Shown in pieces: positions 1 to 10,313 of a stretch of 64,000 bases of DNA (position 1 is the first letter of the stretch; the number at the start of each line of letters is the position of its first letter). The notes under the pieces are model-generated. The model made no database searches. It was not told where the DNA came from and worked only from the letters and a program-made list of their open reading frames with translations. This DNA comes from Struthio camelus. Lineage: Eukaryota > Chordata > Aves > Struthioniformes > Struthionidae. Made by a program: the position numbers and the translations under genes. The stretch lies in NCBI RefSeq assembly GCF_040807025.1, contig NC_090968.1, positions 1,674,001-1,738,000 of the forward strand. The letters run 5' to 3'.

Positions 1-1773
1 CGGGGCAGCGCCGCCCGCCAAGCCAGCCCGCTTCGGAGCCCCCCCGCCCCCCCGGGCCATACCCCGCGCAGCCCCCCAAGCCACGCGCCTCATCTCCCCT
101 AAGCGCCCCCACCACCGCCCCCCCCGTCCCCCTAGGCCCCCCCCGCATCCCCGATCCCCCCTATATACCCCCTTATACAGCCCGCATCCCTCAAGATACC
201 CCCCGACACCCCCACAACCCCCCCTCTCCCCTGTTCACCCAGCCGCAGACACCCCCTCGCCCCAAGCCTCCTAGAGCCCCCACATGACCCCCAACACCCT
301 CAGACGCCTCAGCCCCCTACACCCCCACATCCCCCCACACCCCCATCTCTGATCCCCCTACACACCCCCCACCCCCCCACATCCCTCATCCCCCTACACC
401 CCCGTATCCCCCCAACCCACATCCCCCCCACACCCCCACATCCCTCATCCCCCTACACCCCCGTATCCCCCCAACCCACATCCCCCCCACACCCCCACAT
501 CCCTCATCCCCCCTACACCCCCATATCCCCCCACCCCACATACCCCCCACACCCCCACATCCCTCATCCCCCCTACACCCCCGTATCCCCCCACCCCACA
601 TCCCCACATCCCTCATCCCCCCTACACCCCCATATCCCCCCACCCCACATCCCCCCTACACCCCCGTATCCCCCCACCCCACATCCCCCCCACACCCCCA
701 CATCCCTCATCCCCCTACACCCCCGTATCCCCCACCCCACATCCCCCCACATCCCCCCATCCCTCATCCCCCTACACCCCCATATCCCCCCACCCCACAT
801 CCCCACATCCCCACATCCCTCATCCCCCCTACACCCCCATATCCCCCCACCCCACATACCCCCCACACCCCCACATCCCTCATCCCCCTACACCCCCGTA
901 TCCCCCACCCCACATCCCCCCACATCCCCCCATCCCTCATCCCCCTACACCCCCATATCCCCCCACCCCACATCCCCACATCCCCACATCCCTCATCCCC
1001 CCTACACCCCCATATCCCCCCACCCCACATACCCCCCACACCCCCACATCCCTCATCCCCCCTACACCCCCGTATCCCCCCACCCCACATCCCCACATCC
1101 CTCATCCCCCCTACACCCCCATATCCCCCCACCCCACATCCCCCCTACACCCCCGTATCCCCCCACCCCACATCCCCCCCCACACCCCCACATCCCTCAT
1201 CCCCCTACACCCCCGTATCCCCCCACCCCACATCCCCCCCCACAACCCCACATCCCTCATCCCCCCTACACCCCCATATCCCTCCACCCCACATCCCCCC
1301 CACACCCCTGTAACCTTCATCCCCCACCTACACTCCCCACATCCCCCCTAACACCCCTCCTCCCCCTACACCCCCACATCCCCCCCACATCCCTCCTCCC
1401 CCCACACCCTCACATCCCAACACCCCAGAACCCCCCACACCCCCACATCCCCCCACACCCCCACACCCTTCCTCCCCCCACACCCCCACATCCCCCCCAC
1501 ATCCCTCCTCCCCCCACACCCCCACATCCCTCCTCCCCACACCCCCTAACACCCCTCATCCCCCCTACACCCCCCATACCCCACATCCCTCCCCACACCC
1601 CCACATCCCTCCTCCCCCCACACCCCCCCATCCCCCCAACACCCCCACACCCCCCAACACCCCAGAACCCCCCTACATCCCCTCACATCCCCCCCACCCC
1701 CGATCCCCCCCACCCCAGGCCCCCCCCGCCCCAGAGGCCCCCCGCGGCCCCCCCGGCCCGGCCGGGCCCTCAC
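1..1773 (-). other. DBNL: DBNL intron 1 (5' part, runs off the left edge)
   Basis: This is the intron downstream of DBNL coding exon 1, read on the minus strand from the GTGAG donor at 1773-1769. Most of it is a C-rich tandem array, described separately. No second DBNL exon is visible before the window edge. Confidence 0.75.
300..1700. repeat. C-rich minisatellite, about 59-60 bp unit
   Basis: The phrase 'atccctcatc' recurs at 381, 440, 499 and 559, giving a unit of 59-60 bp. Sub-motifs 'ctacacccccgtatcccc' and 'accccacatccccc' recur with small deletions. The right part (after about 1320) is more degenerate. The plus strand is almost free of G, so the DBNL sense strand (minus) is very G-rich. 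Confidence 0.9.
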
Positions 1774-1856
1774 CAGTCGGTGGGGCTGCCGGCCGCCACC
1801 ACGCGCCCGTAGGCCTCCTGCAGCGCCGGCCCGTTCTTGCTGAGGTTCAGCGCCAT
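1774..1856 (-). CDS. DBNL: DBNL (drebrin-like, HIP-55/mAbp1) coding exon 1, partial gene
   Basis: DBNL is an actin-binding adaptor linking the cortical cytoskeleton to endocytosis and antigen-receptor signalling. Only the first 28 residues are here: MALNLSKNGPALQEAY, then GRVVAAGSPTDW. Recalled human DBNL begins nearly the same way (NLSRNGPALQEAYVRVV...SPTDW), so identity is strong despite the short exon. The start ATG (1856-1854) has a good context (gccATGG). The exon ends in GACTG followed by GTGAGG, so the Trp codon is split by the intron. This is the start of the ADF-homology domain; the rest of that domain, the coiled region and the SH3 domain lie beyond the left edge. The gene is cut by the window, not broken. 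Confidence 0.9.
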
Positions 1857-2165
1857 GGCAGCGCCGCCGCTTCCGCCCCCGCCCGCCACCGGCACCGGCA
1901 CCACCGCCCCCCGCCCCGCCCCCACGGGCCGCCCCGCCCCGCCCCCCGAGCCGCCCCGCCCCCGAGCCGCCCCGCCCCGCCCCCCTCCCCGCCCCCCTCG
2001 CCGCCCCGCCCCCTCACCGCCCCGCCCCGCCCCCACGAACCGCCCCGCCCCGCCGCCGCCCCGCCCACCACTCCGACCGTCACGCCCCCCGTCACGCCCC
2101 CCGTCACGCCCCCCCTCTCCCGCCTCCCGGCCGCCTCGCACCGCCACTGCCACCGCCGCCCCCTG
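1857..2165 (-). promoter_or_regulatory. DBNL: DBNL CpG-island promoter and 5' UTR
   Basis: The block is very GC-rich with many 'ccgcccc' GC boxes (SP/KLF type). At 2078-2115 the motif 'cgtcacgccccc' occurs three times in tandem; on the DBNL strand each copy carries TGACG, a CRE half-site. No TATA box is seen. The transcription start is not resolvable. Confidence 0.6.
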
Positions 2166-2175
2166 CCAGCGCGGC

Positions 2176-3165
2176 CTCGGGGGACACCAGTGGGGCCCTG
2201 GGGACACCAGTGGGGCCCTGGGGACACCCTGCCCCAGCACGGCCCTGGGGACACCAGTGGGGCCCTGGGGACACCAGTGGGGCCCTGGGGACACCCTGCC
2301 CCAGCACGGCCCTGGGGACACCAGTGGGGCCCTGGGGACACCAGTGGGGCCCTGGGGACACCCTGCCCCAGCACGGCCCTGGGGACACCAGTGGGGCCCT
2401 GGGGACACCAGTGGGGCCCTGGGGACACCCTGCCCCAGCACGGCCCTGGGGACACCAGTGGGGCCCTGGGGACACCAGTGGGGCCCTGGGGACACCCTGC
2501 CCCAGCACGGCCCTGGGGACACCAGTGGGGCCCTGGGGACACCAGTGGGGCCCTGGGGACACCCTGCCCCAGCACGGCCCTGGGGACACCAGTGGGGCCT
2601 TGGGGACACCAGTGGGGCCCTGGGGACACCCTGCCCCAGCACGGCCCTGGGGACACCAGTGGGGCCTTGGGGACACCAGTGGGGCCCTGGGGACACCCTG
2701 CCCCAGCACGGCCCTGGGGACACCAGTGGGGCCTTGGGGACACCAGGGCGGCCTTGGGGACACCCTGCCCCAGCACGGCCCTGGGGACACCAGTGGGGCC
2801 CTGGGGACACCAGTGGGGCCTTGGGGACACCAGGGCGGCCTTGGGGACACCCTGCCCCAGCACGGCCCTGGGGACACCAGTGGGGCCCTGGGGACACCAG
2901 TGGGGCCTTGGGGATACCAGTGGGGCCCTGGGGACACCCTCTGCCCCAGCACGGCCCTGGGGACACCAGTGGGGCCCTGGGGACACCCTGCCACAGCATG
3001 GCCCTGGGGACACCAGTGGGGCCTTGGGGACACCCTGCCCCAGCACGGCCCTGGGGACACCAGTGGGGCCTTGGGGACACCAGTGGGGCCCTGGGGACAC
3101 CAGTGCAGCTTTGGGGACACCAGTGGGGCCTTGGGGGCTCCAGCACAGCCTCGGGGACACCCTGT
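2176..3165. repeat. 67-bp higher-order minisatellite upstream of DBNL
   Basis: Two 20-bp units ('ggggacaccagtggggccct') plus one 27-bp unit carrying 'cctgccccagcac' form a 67-bp block; 'ggggacaccctgcc' recurs at 2220, 2287 and 2354. Copies are nearly identical up to about 2620 and then drift. The array is free of stops in several frames on both strands, giving a 559-codon open frame on plus and a 569-codon one on minus. These are composition artefacts, not genes. Confidence 0.93.
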
Positions 3166-5865
3166 CCCAGTGCGGTGCAGGGGACCCCCCTCGCACACAC
3201 CCTCACTCGGACCCCCCCCCCGCCCGGATGGCCCCCGCGTCCCCTGGGGACACCGACACCCCTTGGGGACACCCCAACCCCTCCCTCACCCCAAAGGGCC
3301 CCCAAGCCCCAGAGGATCCCTATGGGGGGGGGGGAAGAGTTTGCTCCACCGTCACCAAAAAAACCCTTTTTCCCCCCAAATCCTGCATCCCTTGCACACT
3401 GTGGGGGAGGGGGGGGGGCAAAATTGCGGAAGGAAATTGGGGAAGGAAAAGCCAAAAATAAAGTAACCAAAACAGGCAAAAAGTTGCCGTTCCAGCCGCA
3501 GCGCTCACGGTTTTAACGCTCTTTTTTCCCTTTCTTCCGGAGCCGCTTTCCCAACCGCAGCGAACGTTTCCCAAATCTTCGGGGAAAAGCCAAAGGAGGA
3601 GGGGGGGGGAGGAAAAAATCCAAATGTTTGGAAAAATCCAACGATGATTTTGGGTTTTTTTCCCCCCTCCCCGGGGCCAGCCGGGATGAGCCGAAACCCG
3701 CGGGGAAAAGCCCGATTTTTCAATCCCCGCTCTCGGGCCGTCGCTCCGTCGCGCCCTGCTTGGATACAGCCGCCTTCTTCCAGCGCGGGAAGAACGTGCT
3801 GCCGATTCCACGGCTGAAAACAACAATAAGCCGGGAAAAAACAAAAAAACTAATTCCCCCCCCCCAGTTTCTTTTCACCCGGCTACACTTTTGCCGCCTG
3901 ACTCAGGGCGTTTTTCTTTTTTTTTTTTTCAGGATGCCATCCGGGGCTCATTGTTTCCCGGCTCTGATTCCCCCCTTTTTTTTTTTTTTTTCCGCCTTTA
4001 ACGCCCAAAAAAACCCCTTTCGCCAGCCAAAAATCCCCGCGTCACCGAGCCGTAAATCTCCGCGCCGAGCGGAGCGCCCGCGGCGGGAAGTCGAGCAGCT
4101 TTTCCAACCCCCCCCCCCCCCCCCGTCGCCTTGCGCTTTGCCCAAATACTTGATGTTTTTACAGGATTCCAACTTTTTGGCTTTTTTCCCGCGCCTGCGC
4201 TCCCGGCGCCCGTCCCGGGGCAGCGCCGGGCTCCTGTTTACACGGCTTTGGGCCCTCTCCGCGCTCGCCGCCAGGTGGCTCTGCTCCCCTGGCGTCCTTT
4301 TGGGGGGGGGCCCCCCCCCCAAAAAAAAAGCCCCAAAAAAGCTAATTAAACTCGGCACGGGTCGGGGCCGATTAATTATTTTTATGAATTTTGGTTGCGG
4401 GGGGCTTTCGGAGCCCGGCGTGGCCCCACCGTTCCCGGCCCGCCGGCCGCCTCGACGCGGACCCCCAACAACTAACTGGGGGGTTTGTGGGGGGTTTCGG
4501 AGGCCGGCCTTGAGCTGCTTTCGAGCTTAAACTGAGCATTTTGGGGTGCAACTTCCCCCCCCCACCGCCGCCGTCGAAGGGAAAGAGCGACCCAAAGAAA
4601 AGATGCTGCGGGAAGGGAAGGGAAGGGAAGGGGGGCTTCAGCCCGCTCCGGGGCCGAGGCGACACGCGGGGAAAGCTCGCCGCGGGTGCTAACAGGAAAA
4701 GACGTGTTTTTTCCCCCGCTGGCCAAGCTAAAAAAAAAACAAAAAACAAAAAAGAGGAAAAATATTTAAAAAAAAAGAGAAAAACCCGGGATTAACATTC
4801 CTAACGCGCGGCAGCCTCCTGCCCCGGCTGGCGGCCACTGCGGTTTCGGAGCCACCGGCAGGTGAGATTTAGTCCGGTGTAATTAAAGGAGGTGAAAAAC
4901 GAGCAGCCCGGAGCGCTCGCCACCGGCGGGACGCGGCGCGCGGGGGCCTCGCTGCCAAAGCCCCCGGCCTGCCCAAAACGGGGGGCTCGGGGAAGGAGAG
5001 CCCCCCCCTCCCCGCCAGCGCGTCCTCCGATTCCCTCCCGCCTCGTTTTTCCCGCGAGCCGGAGGCTGCAGCCTCTGGTGGGAGAAAGTTTCCCCCTACT
5101 CCAACCCCGAGCTGAGAACTGAGAAAGTCGTGACATGCACCGAGCGAAAGGCGCGCGGCCGGCGCTTTGGATGCTTGTTGGACGCCCCCTCTTCTGCTAC
5201 CCGCTAGCGCAGGCAGGGGGGCGCGTGGGCCGCGGCCGCCCGCTGTGCCTCGGTTTCCCCATCTGCAGCACACGCGCGCCGGGCTGCCCGTTTACTTGGC
5301 AACCGGGGTAGGGGGGGGCGAAACTTCAAATTTCCCTCGGGGGTAGCGAGACGTTCGCCGGCGTGCGGAGGGCTCGGGCCGGCTCGGATGCCGCCGCCGG
5401 AGAAATCACAGCGCTGCTCTGCCTCTGCAAGCAGCTTTGCGGCCTTTTTTCCCCCAAAACCAAGCCGGGAGCAGGACGGTGGGGTGGGTGGGGGGGGGAG
5501 CCGAAAGCCGGCGGGAGGTGGCTCGCAGCAGCCGAGCATCCTGCCCTCCCGGAGCGGGGATGTAAATGCCGGCCGGCCGGTGCCAGGCCCTGCATGGCCG
5601 CAGGGCTCGGTGCCCCCTCCTCCAGGCTTGCGCTAATGGGCCATTTGCAGATAGTCATTTCGGGTGCTCACCCACCCCCCCCCCAAAAGCGCCCCGAGGC
5701 GGCCGCTGCTCCCAGCCCCCAGCCCTGCCTCCTCCTTCCTCGTTCCAGTCACCACCACCCCGCCATGGGGCCAAAGCGACCCCTTGGACCCCCCAAATCC
5801 AGCTGCCGAGGCCTGGAGGTGGGGTGGCGACCGGGAGGGGAGGAGTGGGGTGGCCGAGGGTCCCG
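3166..5865. other. Intergenic DNA between DBNL and TCF7L1, no gene seen
   Basis: This stretch is GC-rich with long homopolymer runs of A, C, G and T. No open frame looks like a protein, and no splice-bounded exon matches anything I know. An AT-rich patch at about 4335-4400 holds 'gctaattaaa' and 'gattaattattttt' inside GC-rich DNA, and a forkhead-like 'tgtttac' lies near 4235. These could mark a regulatory element. Confidence 0.5.
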
Positions 5866-5869
5866 GGAT

Positions 5870-6420
5870 GGCTGAGGATCCCAGAGTGGATGAGGGTCCT
5901 GGTGTGACTGAGGGTCCTTGGGTGGCCGAGGGTCCTGGGGCAGCTGAAGGTCCTGGGGTAACTGAGGGTCCCAATGTAGCTGAGACCCCCAGGATGGCCA
6001 AGGGTCTCGGTGTGGCCAAAAGTCCCTGGGTGGCCAAGGGTCCCAGATGGCTGAGGGTCCCAGGATGGCCAAGGACCCTGGTGTGACCAAGGATCCCAGG
6101 ACAGATGAGAGTCCCGGGGTGACTGAAGGTCCAGGTGTGACTGAGGGTCTCAGGGTGGCTGAGGATCCTGATGCGGCTGAGGGTCCTTGGGTGGCCAAAG
6201 GTCCCAAGGTGGCCCAGGGTCCTGGGGTGGCCAAGGGTCCTAGGTGCTGAGGGTCCTGGGGCAGCCAAGGGTCCCAGGGTGCCTGAGGTCCTGGCGTGAC
6301 TGAGGACCTGGGATGGCCAAGGATCCTGGGATGGCTGAAGGTCCTGGGACGGCCTAGGGTCCCAGGGTGGCCGAGGGTCCCGGGGTGACCAAGGATCCTG
6401 GGGCAGCTGCTCTCAGGGCG
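5870..6420. repeat. Degenerate ~20-21 bp minisatellite
   Basis: Imperfect tandem copies of 'ctgagggtcctggggtggc' alternate with 'ccaagggtcccaggatggc'. Period is about 20-21 bp and divergence is higher than in the neighbouring arrays, suggesting an older array. Confidence 0.85.
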
Positions 6421-8222
6421 CCAATTCCCAACACCGCGGTCCCCCGAGCACGGCGTGCAAATCGATGCTTTGCAAAAGTATCTTTGCAAAAAGACGGGTG
6501 ATGAGGGGAGGCGGAGGGGCGGCATCTCACTTGCCCCAGGGGCATTTCCAAAGTTTTTAATTTATTTTAATTTACGGTAGCTTTTCTTATCCCTCCCCGG
6601 TGTTTCGGGTGGCAGTTTGATGTCCCCACGGAGGAGGGCTCGTCGGTTAAACGTGAAATCCCGCTCCGGTTTCATCCTCGCAGAGCCTTTGGGATGCTGC
6701 TAAATGGAAGGGGAAAAACTTCGACAACTCGAACATGCTCAGGCAAATCCTGGTCGATGGGATCTCGTTTAGGGGCGCGCGTAAGCCTGGGTAATTGCTT
6801 GTGTTTCGTTTGGGGCTGCGCAGCGGCAAAGCAGGGTGTTAGGTGTGTCGAATGCTGCTGCCCCCGGGAAAACCAGCGATAAAGGCGATTCCAGAGCCCC
6901 CCTTCGGCCTCCCCCGCTCCCTGGCTCCCAAATTTCTGGCCCGCTTTGAGCTCATAGCAGGGCCAGGAGCGAGGCCCTTGGCCCCAGCCTGAAAACAAAA
7001 CACCCAAATCAAACAGGGGCAAAAAAAAAAAAAAAAAAAACAGAAAAAAAGACCCGAGTGAAGGCAGCAGCCACGACGGTGTTGGCCCTGTTAAGTGTGT
7101 CAGCGCTGCGGTCACCGCCACCTCGTTCCTGCACCTGCGCCCCACTTTGTGGGCTTTCAAGGGGTCGCCACAAGCCGGGGTGCCGGTGGGAGCAGTGAGA
7201 GATGTTGGGGAAAATAAAGCTTTCACTATTTTCTTTAAAACAAAAAAAAAAAAGCAACGTAGTAGTCCCGCAGCGAGATCTCTGAGAGAGGCCCCGGGGT
7301 GAATTCGCCAGGAAAATCACTGCCTCCCACTCACGCCCAGGAAAATCACTGCCTCCCACTCGTGCCCGGGGAAATCACTGCCTCCCACTCGCGCCTGGCT
7401 GGAGGGCTCTCCCCGCTGCACCCACCCCCTCAGCGCAGAGCCGAGGGCGACCTGGGGGCTGGCAGATGTTCGCTCGGCGTTGAGCAACTCGATGGAAAGG
7501 TTAATTAAAAGCAGGGCAATAAAACATCTGGAAGAGCGCGAGCTGGGAAGGCCCAGGCAGCACGATACCCTGCAGCTGCCTCTCGCCGTTCCTTGAGAAA
7601 CTTGGGCAGGGGGGACCGGGGTCACCATTTATTTAGATGTTACAAAAGCCTTTTCATGAAGTATTTCAGGCAAAGCTACTGAAGAACCTTTGTGGCGAGG
7701 ACCGAGGGGCTGCCGGCCTGCAAGGACGGGGAGGAGTAAGACGAAACGGCCGGCTTATCCCGGCCCAAATGCTGCCCGTCCTGTCCTCTCAGCTAGGGCC
7801 GATTTTCCAAATAGGTTTTTTAAGCCGGAGAGGTTTTGGAAGCGAGAAACACGACCCCGGGGCAAAGCGGTGTCGGGCGAAATGGGGAAGTGGCAAGTCC
7901 GCAGGGCGATAAAGGTTGGCGGGAGACGTGTTTGGGCTGTGGCATCGGCCGCCCCGGATTTCGCGGAGAGCAGAGCCCGGGATGGGTAACGGGGGGCAGC
8001 TGCTAAAGCGAACGTGGCGCTGGGGCTGTGAGAAAAAGGAGGGAACTTGGATTTACGAGGGTTTTCCAAAGGGGTCCGACCTCCAGGCTGGCTCAGAGCA
8101 CCACGAGGCACTGGGCTTTGGGCCCATGGGTGCCCCTCTCGGTACCCAGGCACCCAGCGTGGGGTGGGATGGGGACCCCTCTCCATGCGTCCCGCTAAGC
8201 CACGGCCAGGCAGGATGCGGGC
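6421..8222. other. Unique intergenic DNA with possible conserved elements
   Basis: No gene is seen. AT-richer islands stand out at about 6545-6600 ('tttttaatttattttaattt') and 7495-7690, where 'ggttaattaaaagcag' and 'catttatttagatg' occur in non-repetitive sequence. A short triplicated block 'aaatcactgcctcccactc' runs at about 7315-7400. The islands are candidates for TCF7L1 upstream enhancers, by inference only. Confidence 0.4.
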
Positions 8223-8224
8223 GA

Positions 8225-9850
8225 TGAGATGAGGGTGGGCAGGATCGGGGGATATCCGGGCAGGATGGAGGCACCCAGGTGGGAGAGGACACCCCAGTGG
8301 GATGGGATAGCCTGAGTGGGATGGGGACACCTTGGGTGGCATGGGGGACACCCTGGTGGGAGAAGGGCACCTGGGGTGGATGGGGACACCCTGGTGGGAT
8401 GGGACACCCAGATAAGATGGGAGCACCCAAGATGGGATAGAGACATCCTGGGTGGGGTGGGGGCATGCAGATAGGATGGGGACACCCAGTTAGGATGGGG
8501 GAACCCTGTTTGGGCTGGGGGCACCCAGGTGGGATAAGAGCACCCCCACAGGATGGGGGCACCCTGGACAGGCAGGGAGTACCCTGGCTGGTTGGGATCA
8601 CCCTGGATGGCCAAGGGGCACCAGGGCAGTATGGAAGCACCCAGACAGGGTGAGGACACCCTGGATGGGGTTGGGCTGCCTAGATAGGATGGGGACACCC
8701 CAGCAGGATGTGGTCCACCCTGGATGGGCCAGGAGCACCCTAGCAGGACAGGGGCACCCTGGATGGGCTGGGGATACCGCAACACAATGGGGACACGCTG
8801 GATGGGTTGGGGCCTCTCCGGTGGGATGGGGGCACCCAAATAGGTTGGGGGCACCCTGGATGGGCCAGGGTCACCCCAGCACGACAGGGACACTCAGACA
8901 GGATAGGGACACCCTTGACGGGCCGGGGCCACCTCATCATGACGGGGACACCCAGATAGGATGCAGACACCCTGGACGGGCTGGGGACACCCCAGCACAA
9001 CGGGGACACTCAGACCGGATAGGGACACCCTGGACAGGCCGGGGACACCCCAGCACGACAGGGACACCCAAACGTGATGCAGATACCCTGGATGGGCTAG
9101 GGCCACCCTAGCATGACGGGGACACCCAGACATGATGTGGATGCCATGGACGGGCCAGCACCACTCCAGTACGACAGGGACACCCAGATAGGATTTGGAC
9201 ACCCTGGACGGGCCAGGGACACCCCAGCACGATGGGGACACCCAGATAGGATGTGGATGCCTTGGGTGGGCCAGGGCCACCCCAGCACGATGGGGACACC
9301 CAGATAGGATTCGGACACCCTGGACGGGCCAGGGCCACCCCAGCACAATGGGGACACCCAGATAGGATTCGGACACCCTGGACGGGCCAGGGACATCCCA
9401 GCACAATGGGGACACCCAGATAGGATGCAGACACCCTGGACGGGCCAGGGACATCCCAGCACAATGGGGACACCCAGATAGGATGCAGACACCCTGGATA
9501 GGTCAGGGACACCCCAGCACAATGGGGACACCCAGATAGGATTCGGACACCCTGGACGGGCCAGGGACACCCCAGCACAATGGGGACACCCAGATAGGAT
9601 GTGGATGCCCTGGGTGGGCCAGGGCCACCCCAGCACAATGGGGACACCCAGATAGGATGCAGACACCCTGGACGGGCCAGGGCCACCCCAGCACGATGGG
9701 GACACCCAGATAGGATGCAGACACCCTGGACGGGCCAGGGACACCCCAGCACGACGAGGCCACCCAGATAGGATGCAGACACCCTGGACGGGCCAGGGCC
9801 ACGCCAGCACGACGGGGCCACCCAGCCATGATGCGGCCACCCTGGACGGG
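8225..9850. repeat. 58-bp minisatellite just upstream of TCF7L1
   Basis: From about 8900 to 9850 the unit is 58 bp: 'gacgggccag' recurs at 9381 and 9439, with inner phrases 'gacacccagataggatgc' and 'ccccagcacaatgggg'. From 8225 to 8900 the same phrases appear in more diverged and irregular order. The array stops about 270 bp before the TCF7L1 start codon. Confidence 0.92.
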
Positions 9851-10118
9851 CCGGGGCCACGGCAGGCAGGACGGGAAGAGGGCGGCAGAGGCCGGGGGGC
9901 CCCCCCGGGGCGGGCCGCGGGGCGGTGCGAGCGCCCTGCCCGGCCCCGCGGTGTCGCCTTGCAGCCGGGCTCCTCCTCCGCCCGCCGCCCCGCGCATTCC
10001 CGACCCTCCCGGGCGGCGGCGGCGGCGGAGCCGGAGCGCGGAGCGCGGAGCCGGAGCGCAGCGGAGCCGCCGGCGCGGCGCGGCCCCCCGACGGCAGCGG
10101 CGCCGGCCGGGCCCCACC
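9851..10118 (+). promoter_or_regulatory. TCF7L1: TCF7L1 CpG-island promoter / 5' UTR
   Basis: The region is extremely CpG-rich with GGC and CCG runs and GC boxes, directly before the TCF7L1 ATG. It has no TATA box. The abrupt change from the 58-bp array to the CpG block at about 9850 probably marks the upstream limit of the core promoter. Confidence 0.55.
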
Positions 10119-10313
10119 ATGCCGCAGCTGGAGGCGGCGGCGGGCGACGACCTGGGCGCCCCGGACGAGCTCATCGCTTTCCAGGACGAGGGCGAGGAGC
10201 AGGACAAGGGCGCCGGGCGCGGCTCGGCCCACGGCGACCTGGACGAGCTCAAGTCGTCGCTGGTCAGCGAGACCGAGAACCGCTCCGGCGCCGGCTCCGG
10301 CTCCGACTCCGAG
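10119..10313 (+). CDS. TCF7L1: TCF7L1 coding exon 1 (beta-catenin-binding domain)
   Basis: 65 codons starting [18 protein letters not shown] and ending GSGSDSE before the GTGAGG donor at 10314, phase 0. The human glycine-rich insertion after MPQL is nearly absent, which accounts for part of the shorter total length. The acidic [13 protein letters not shown] stretch is the conserved beta-catenin contact. Confidence 0.93.

Noticed and set aside
1837-3516. Long open frames (559 codons plus, 569 codons minus) resembling Pro/Gly-rich proteins
   Set aside because: They coincide with the 67-bp array, are open in several frames on both strands at once, and match no known protein; only the last 28 codons on minus are genuine DBNL.
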